Assembly: GCA_027295475.1 (NCBI GenBank) | Contig: JAPUKV010000220.1 | Span: 1 to 8,971 of the forward strand | Direction of reading: 5' to 3' | Source of the DNA: Pseudomonadota bacterium | Lineage (GTDB): Bacteria > Pseudomonadota > Gammaproteobacteria > Woeseiales > Woeseiaceae | Length of the DNA stretch: 8,971 bases | Shown: positions 6,435 through 8,971 of the stretch, piece after piece | Layout of the letters: every line of letters starts with the position of its first letter | Numbering within the stretch: position 1 is the stretch's first letter | The notes under the pieces: generated by a model | Told to the model about the DNA's origin: nothing | The model's database searches: none | What the model saw: only the letters and a program-made list of their open reading frames with translations | Position numbers and translations under genes: made by a program

Positions 6435-7355
6435 TCAAAAACCAACGACGGTTGTTATACCATCCTCGATGGAAAAGGTATGTGACACCGGAAATTCTAT
6501 GTCATCGTCAATCTCGGGATCGTCGTCATCTGCCTGGCAGGTGAATGCCGCAGTGTAGTCGCCCACCGATAGAAAATTCACCGCGTAAACATAAGTCCCT
6601 GTCTCACTCTGTGACACTGTGGCAGTCGTCAACGGATCGTTTGTCGGGTCACCAATATCGCCCGGCATGTCGACGACGCCGGCATATACGTAAACTGCAT
6701 TGCCTGTATCCATCGCGAGATCATTTGTACAGCTCCCGTCATTGACGAGCGCTGCCGCGACCGTCCCGGTCAGAGTGCCGTACGCAGCCATGTTAGTAAC
6801 GCGGAGAGCGGGCCTGAGGTGCAGCCCAGGCTGGCCATCGGGATCAGTTAGTGCTTTTCTCAAATCCCAGTCAATAACGATGTTTGTTGATTGATTCTGC
6901 GTCACCGTAAATCCGCTCACCAGCTTCAGGCCGGATTGACTTCCGCTCGGTACCCTTAGTTCGACCTGGCCTTCTGGCACTATCGCGTAGGAATCGAATA
7001 CGTTGTCGAACTCTGCATTCACTGCAAGCCGTATCCAGTTATACGACCCTGCGGGTACGCGTGTATCGGGTAACAACTCGGCCGTCATGCCGCCCGATAA
7101 CGTCAACAGATCGAAATCTTTCGGTGGGTCGAAAAACACTTCGATCGTGTCACCCGATTGTGGCTTTAGCGTGACGCCCGAAAACTGCACATTGACCTTT
7201 GTCACCACGTCGACAGTTGCGTCCGTAATGGCAATATTAATTATTCCTGTTTGCTCGGCTGGCATTTCTCCACCGCCACCACTACCACACGCCGTGAGGA
7301 CAACAAACAGAGCGACGCCGATCCAGGCCCGCAATCGATTCATTTGAGCAATCAT
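6435..7355 (-). CDS. DUF4382 domain lipoprotein
   Basis: The 306-residue protein has a lipoprotein signal peptide: MNRLR, a hydrophobic run, and lipobox L-T-A-C with Cys23. A Gly-rich GSGGGGE linker follows. The Gly after Cys suggests outer-membrane sorting. Residues about 37-190 fit DUF4382: IINIAITDATVDVVTKVNVQF, a KDFDLLTLSGG segment and VPAGSYNWIRLAVNA (about 100-114), a beta-sandwich domain common in proteobacterial and Bacteroidetes surface lipoproteins of unknown function. A second beta-rich domain (about 193-306) begins GTLTGTVAAAL. It holds the only other two cysteines, Cys209 and Cys273, which could form a disulfide, and an acidic patch DDDDPEIDDD (277-286) that could bind a cation. 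The ATG at 7355 was preferred over 7343 because a GGTTGGAA lies upstream of it, although the spacing is long. It ends 22 bases from the symporter end in convergent orientation, with no obvious terminator between them. Confidence 0.9.
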   Translation of the reverse strand: MIAQMNRLRAWIGVALFVVLTACGSGGGGEMPAEQTGIINIAITDATVDVVTKVNVQFSGVTLKPQSGDTIEVFFDPPKDFDLLTLSGGMTAELLPDTRVPAGSYNWIRLAVNAEFDNVFDSYAIVPEGQVELRVPSGSQSGLKLVSGFTVTQNQSTNIVIDWDLRKALTDPDGQPGLHLRPALRVTNMAAYGTLTGTVAAALVNDGSCTNDLAMDTGNAVYVYAGVVDMPGDIGDPTNDPLTTATVSQSETGTYVYAVNFLSVGDYTAAFTCQADDDDPEIDDDIEFPVSHTFSIEDGITTVVGF

Positions 7356-7515
7356 GTGAATTCCAACCCTGTGTTTATTAGAAATTAATTCTTATCCCGA
7401 GACCGTAGCAACTGACTGCGCCGCGTTGGTGGGAATATTCACATAATACTGAAGATATTTTTGCCGGACGACTGTCTCCGATTGCCGACAGTTGTCTTCA
7501 AGGTTGGACTGGGTG
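7356..7515. promoter_or_regulatory. Intergenic region upstream of the DUF4382 gene
   Basis: This 160-base gap lies between two minus-strand genes. The part nearest the DUF4382 gene (about 7375-7400) is AT-rich and probably contains its promoter. A candidate on the minus strand is TTGCTA (about 7407-7412) followed 17 bases later by TTAATT, a mediocre match. GAATATTC at 7433-7440 is a perfect 8-bp palindrome with partly symmetric flanks, a possible regulator site. The hairpin at 7467-7496 is listed separately. These calls are from inspection only. Confidence 0.25.
7467..7496. repeat. Hairpin-forming inverted repeat
   Basis: GACGACTGTC (7467-7476) and GACAGTTGTC (7487-7496) pair as a 10-bp stem around a 10-base loop. 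The single mismatch becomes a G-U pair in plus-strand RNA and an A-C mismatch in minus-strand RNA. It lies 20 bases beyond the stop codon of the 148-aa minus-strand gene, where a terminator is expected. On the minus strand the stem is followed by CGGCAAAAATATC, with no T-run, so it does not fit an intrinsic terminator well. The same stretch also contains an imperfect direct repeat, TTGCCGGACGACTGTC (7461-7476) and TTGCCGACAGTTGTC (7482-7496). Confidence 0.45.
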
Positions 7516-7962
7516 TTATGTGTCTGCGCTGTTCCGGCGCCGAGTTTTTTTGTGGAGTAAATCCAATGCGCTGTCCAGGCGATCCTTTGCCTGTGCGGTG
7601 ACGCCCCCTTTCCGATACTCGTCTATGACGAAAGCCTCAACACGTGAAACCATTTTGTCGACATCCTCGATCGAGAATTTGTCATCGTCCGTCGGTGAAC
7701 CGTGAACGCGCGAGGCCGCACCGAAAAGATTTATCCAGCGTTCGCTGCGATAGCCAACGCGCAACAGGTCATAAAATTCCGGGCCGGGTCTTGCTCCCCC
7801 GCGAATCAGGCTAAGAATTCCGGCGACCAATGAAATCGGCAGCAGCAGCAGGTCACGAAAGCCGTCGAACAGAAGTTTGACCTGGAACACGGCGACATCC
7901 CGGATAAGTGTCCATCGATCGGGACTATCGTTTTCTTCAACTTTTTCCGGTTCGCCAGCCAT
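7516..7962 (-). CDS. Conserved-looking small membrane-associated protein, function unknown
   Basis: The 148-residue protein has a hydrophilic acidic N-terminus (1-15), then a helical segment RDVAVFQVKLLFDGFRD leading into one likely membrane segment at about 37-54 (LLLLPISLVAGILSLI). An Arg/Gly turn GGARPGPEFYDLL (55-67), a SERWINLFGAA motif (73-83), and a charged C-terminal amphipathic helix (about 98-140, with MVSRVEAFVIDEYRKGG and LDSALDLLHKK) follow. It ends in a basic stretch KKTRRR. I recall similar unnamed proteins in other proteobacteria but know no function. The arrangement suggests a protein anchored in the inner membrane by one hydrophobic hairpin or helix, with its C-terminal helix on the cytoplasmic side; this is an inference. 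The ATG at 7962 has GAGGCAGG upstream as a ribosome-binding site. It is transcribed divergently from hemH across a 137-base gap (7963-8099), in which I see no clear promoter or operator. Confidence 0.8.
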   Translation of the reverse strand: MAGEPEKVEENDSPDRWTLIRDVAVFQVKLLFDGFRDLLLLPISLVAGILSLIRGGARPGPEFYDLLRVGYRSERWINLFGAASRVHGSPTDDDKFSIEDVDKMVSRVEAFVIDEYRKGGVTAQAKDRLDSALDLLHKKTRRRNSADT

Positions 7963-8099
7963 CGATCGCCTGCCTCAAAGTACTGTGAATATAGCATGCG
8001 GCCGGTGGCCAACGTGCGACATGCGGGCTAGCGTCAGTTCCGGTGATTTAGTATTGTTACTCAAGCACTTGTGTGATCTGACCATGGGCAATCCCTTAT

Positions 8100-8971
8100 A
8101 TGCCACCTTTTGAATCTTCGCCCGAGTATGAGCATGGGCTTCCCGAGTCTCTGGGTGTCCTGCTCGTCAACACCGGCACACCCGATGCACCGACGCCGAA
8201 TGCCGTGAGGCGTTACCTGAAGCAGTTCCTGGCCGATCCCCGCGTCGTGGAATTGCCCCGCTGGATCTGGTGGCTTGTGCTCCACGCCTACATACTCCGC
8301 GTGCGACCCGAACAATCGGCGGTCGCCTACAGAAAAGTATGGACAGACCAGGGTTCACCGCTTCTTTTGCATTCAATGGACGTCGCAGGATCGGTTCAGG
8401 AAAAACTTGCCACCCGCCTGTCCGGGGCCACGCATGTCAAGCTGGCGATGAGTTATGGCAATCCATCGATAGCCAGCGCATTGGAGAGTATGTACCGGCA
8501 GTATGTCCGGCGATTGCTCGTGCTGCCCCTTTATCCGCAGTTCTCCGGCACGACTACGGCATCCGTTTTTGACTTGGTGACCACCGAGCTAAGCCGCCGC
8601 CGCTGGGTCCCGGAATTGCATTTCATCAACCATTATCACGACTCGGCCGGCTATATCTCCGCGATAGCCGCCAGCACTCGCGACTTCTGGGACCTGCATG
8701 GCCGTGGCGAGCGTCTTTTGTTCTCGTTTCACGGGTTGCCTCGTCGATTACTCGATAAAGGAGACCCCTACCACTGTCAGTGCCAGAAAACCGCAAGGCT
8801 TGTTGCCGAATCATTAGAGCTCGATGAGGGCAGCTGGCAGATAAGTTTTCAATCGCGTGTTGGCCGGGAAGAATGGTTGCGGCCGTACACGGATGAAATT
8901 ATAAGAACCTGGGGCGTAGAGAAACTCGATAAAATCGACGTCGTGTGCCCGGGGTTCGCCGTGGATTGTCT
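8100..8971 (+). CDS. hemH: Ferrochelatase, C-terminus beyond the window
   Basis: I translated this from the ATG at 8100 to the right edge: 290 codons with no stop. Ferrochelatase inserts Fe2+ into protoporphyrin IX, the last step of protoheme synthesis, and acts at the cytoplasmic side of the inner membrane. The family pattern is clear: LGVLLVNTGTPDAPT (18-32), RRYLKQFLADPRVVE (37-51), YRKVWTDQGSPLL (77-89), AMSYGNPSI (116-124), LPLYPQFSGTTTAS (142-155), SFHGLP (209-214) with the conserved metal-binding His211, KGDPYHC (220-226), ISFQSRVGREEWLRPYTDE (248-266) and CPGFAVDC (283-290). E. coli HemH has 320 residues, so about 30-50 residues are missing at the C-terminus. The N-terminus has a 17-residue extension before LGVLLVNTGTP, normal for the family. 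The ribosome-binding site is poor. The ATG at 8084 is in a different frame and cannot serve. The divergent neighbour encodes an unrelated small membrane protein. Confidence 0.96.
   Translation, partial: MPPFESSPEYEHGLPESLGVLLVNTGTPDAPTPNAVRRYLKQFLADPRVVELPRWIWWLVLHAYILRVRPEQSAVAYRKVWTDQGSPLLLHSMDVAGSVQEKLATRLSGATHVKLAMSYGNPSIASALESMYRQYVRRLLVLPLYPQFSGTTTASVFDLVTTELSRRRWVPELHFINHYHDSAGYISAIAASTRDFWDLHGRGERLLFSFHGLPRRLLDKGDPYHCQCQKTARLVAESLELDEGSWQISFQSRVGREEWLRPYTDEIIRTWGVEKLDKIDVVCPGFAVDC

Noticed and set aside
6040..6558. Plus-strand frame of 172 codons overlapping the end of the symporter and of the DUF4382 gene
   Set aside because: It is out of frame with the symporter and antisense to the lipoprotein; the product is rich in Arg, His and Ser and has no domain.
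7467..7496. Possible rho-independent terminator after the 148-aa gene
   Set aside because: The stem is reasonable, but no T-run follows it on the minus strand, so I list it only as a hairpin.
8724..8971. Possible [2Fe-2S] cluster ligands in ferrochelatase (Cys226, Cys228, Cys283, Cys290)
   Set aside because: Two of these positions are common in proteobacterial ferrochelatases without a proven cluster, and the C-terminal part where cluster ligands usually lie is beyond the window, so no claim can be supported.
1..8971. Defence system, prophage, integron, CRISPR or biosynthetic cluster
   Set aside because: No nuclease, methylase, integrase, transposase, toxin-antitoxin pair, repeat array or synthase gene is visible; all the recognisable genes are ordinary chromosomal families.

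Overview
The window reads as ordinary chromosomal DNA from a Gram-negative proteobacterium, most likely a (marine or sediment) gammaproteobacterium. The evidence is three lipobox signal peptides of Gram-negative type, a NorM-type MATE transporter whose motifs closely match the enterobacterial/Vibrio proteins, a gammaproteobacterial-style ferrochelatase and a FadI-type thiolase. GC content looks moderate (mid-50s percent by eye). A lineage such as Woeseiales or Chromatiales is a guess from overall flavour, not something the sequence proves. Coding density is high, no gap exceeds 300 bases, and I found no tRNA, rRNA, CRISPR array, phage gene or insertion sequence.

Layout. 1-845 (minus): two small lipoprotein genes in an operon-like pair, a LEA14/WHy-domain lipoprotein cut by the left edge and a 147-aa lipoprotein of unknown function. 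846-1033: a divergent promoter region. 1034-1669 (plus): a DUF924 family protein. 1670-1819: a convergent gap carrying an exact 12-bp inverted repeat. 1820-3175 (minus): a MATE efflux pump. 3176-3291: a divergent promoter region. 3292-4584 (plus): a FadI-type acetyl-CoA acyltransferase. 4697-6412 (plus): an alanine/glycine:cation symporter (AGCS) with an unusual soluble insert. 6435-7355 (minus): a DUF4382 lipoprotein. 7356-7515: a gap with a hairpin. 7516-7962 (minus): a small membrane-associated protein of unknown function. 8100-8971 (plus): ferrochelatase hemH, cut by the right edge.

The genes do not form one pathway. They are mostly single-gene or two-gene transcription units with alternating orientation: envelope lipoproteins, two ion-coupled transporters (drug efflux, amino-acid uptake), one acyl-CoA enzyme and the last step of heme synthesis. 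I did not find convincing evidence of a new multi-gene system. The items most worth a second look are the roughly 90-residue insert in the AGCS transporter with a weak resemblance to biotinyl/lipoyl domains, the uncharacterised 148-aa gene divergent from hemH, the lipoprotein pair at the left edge, and a few short non-coding repeats.
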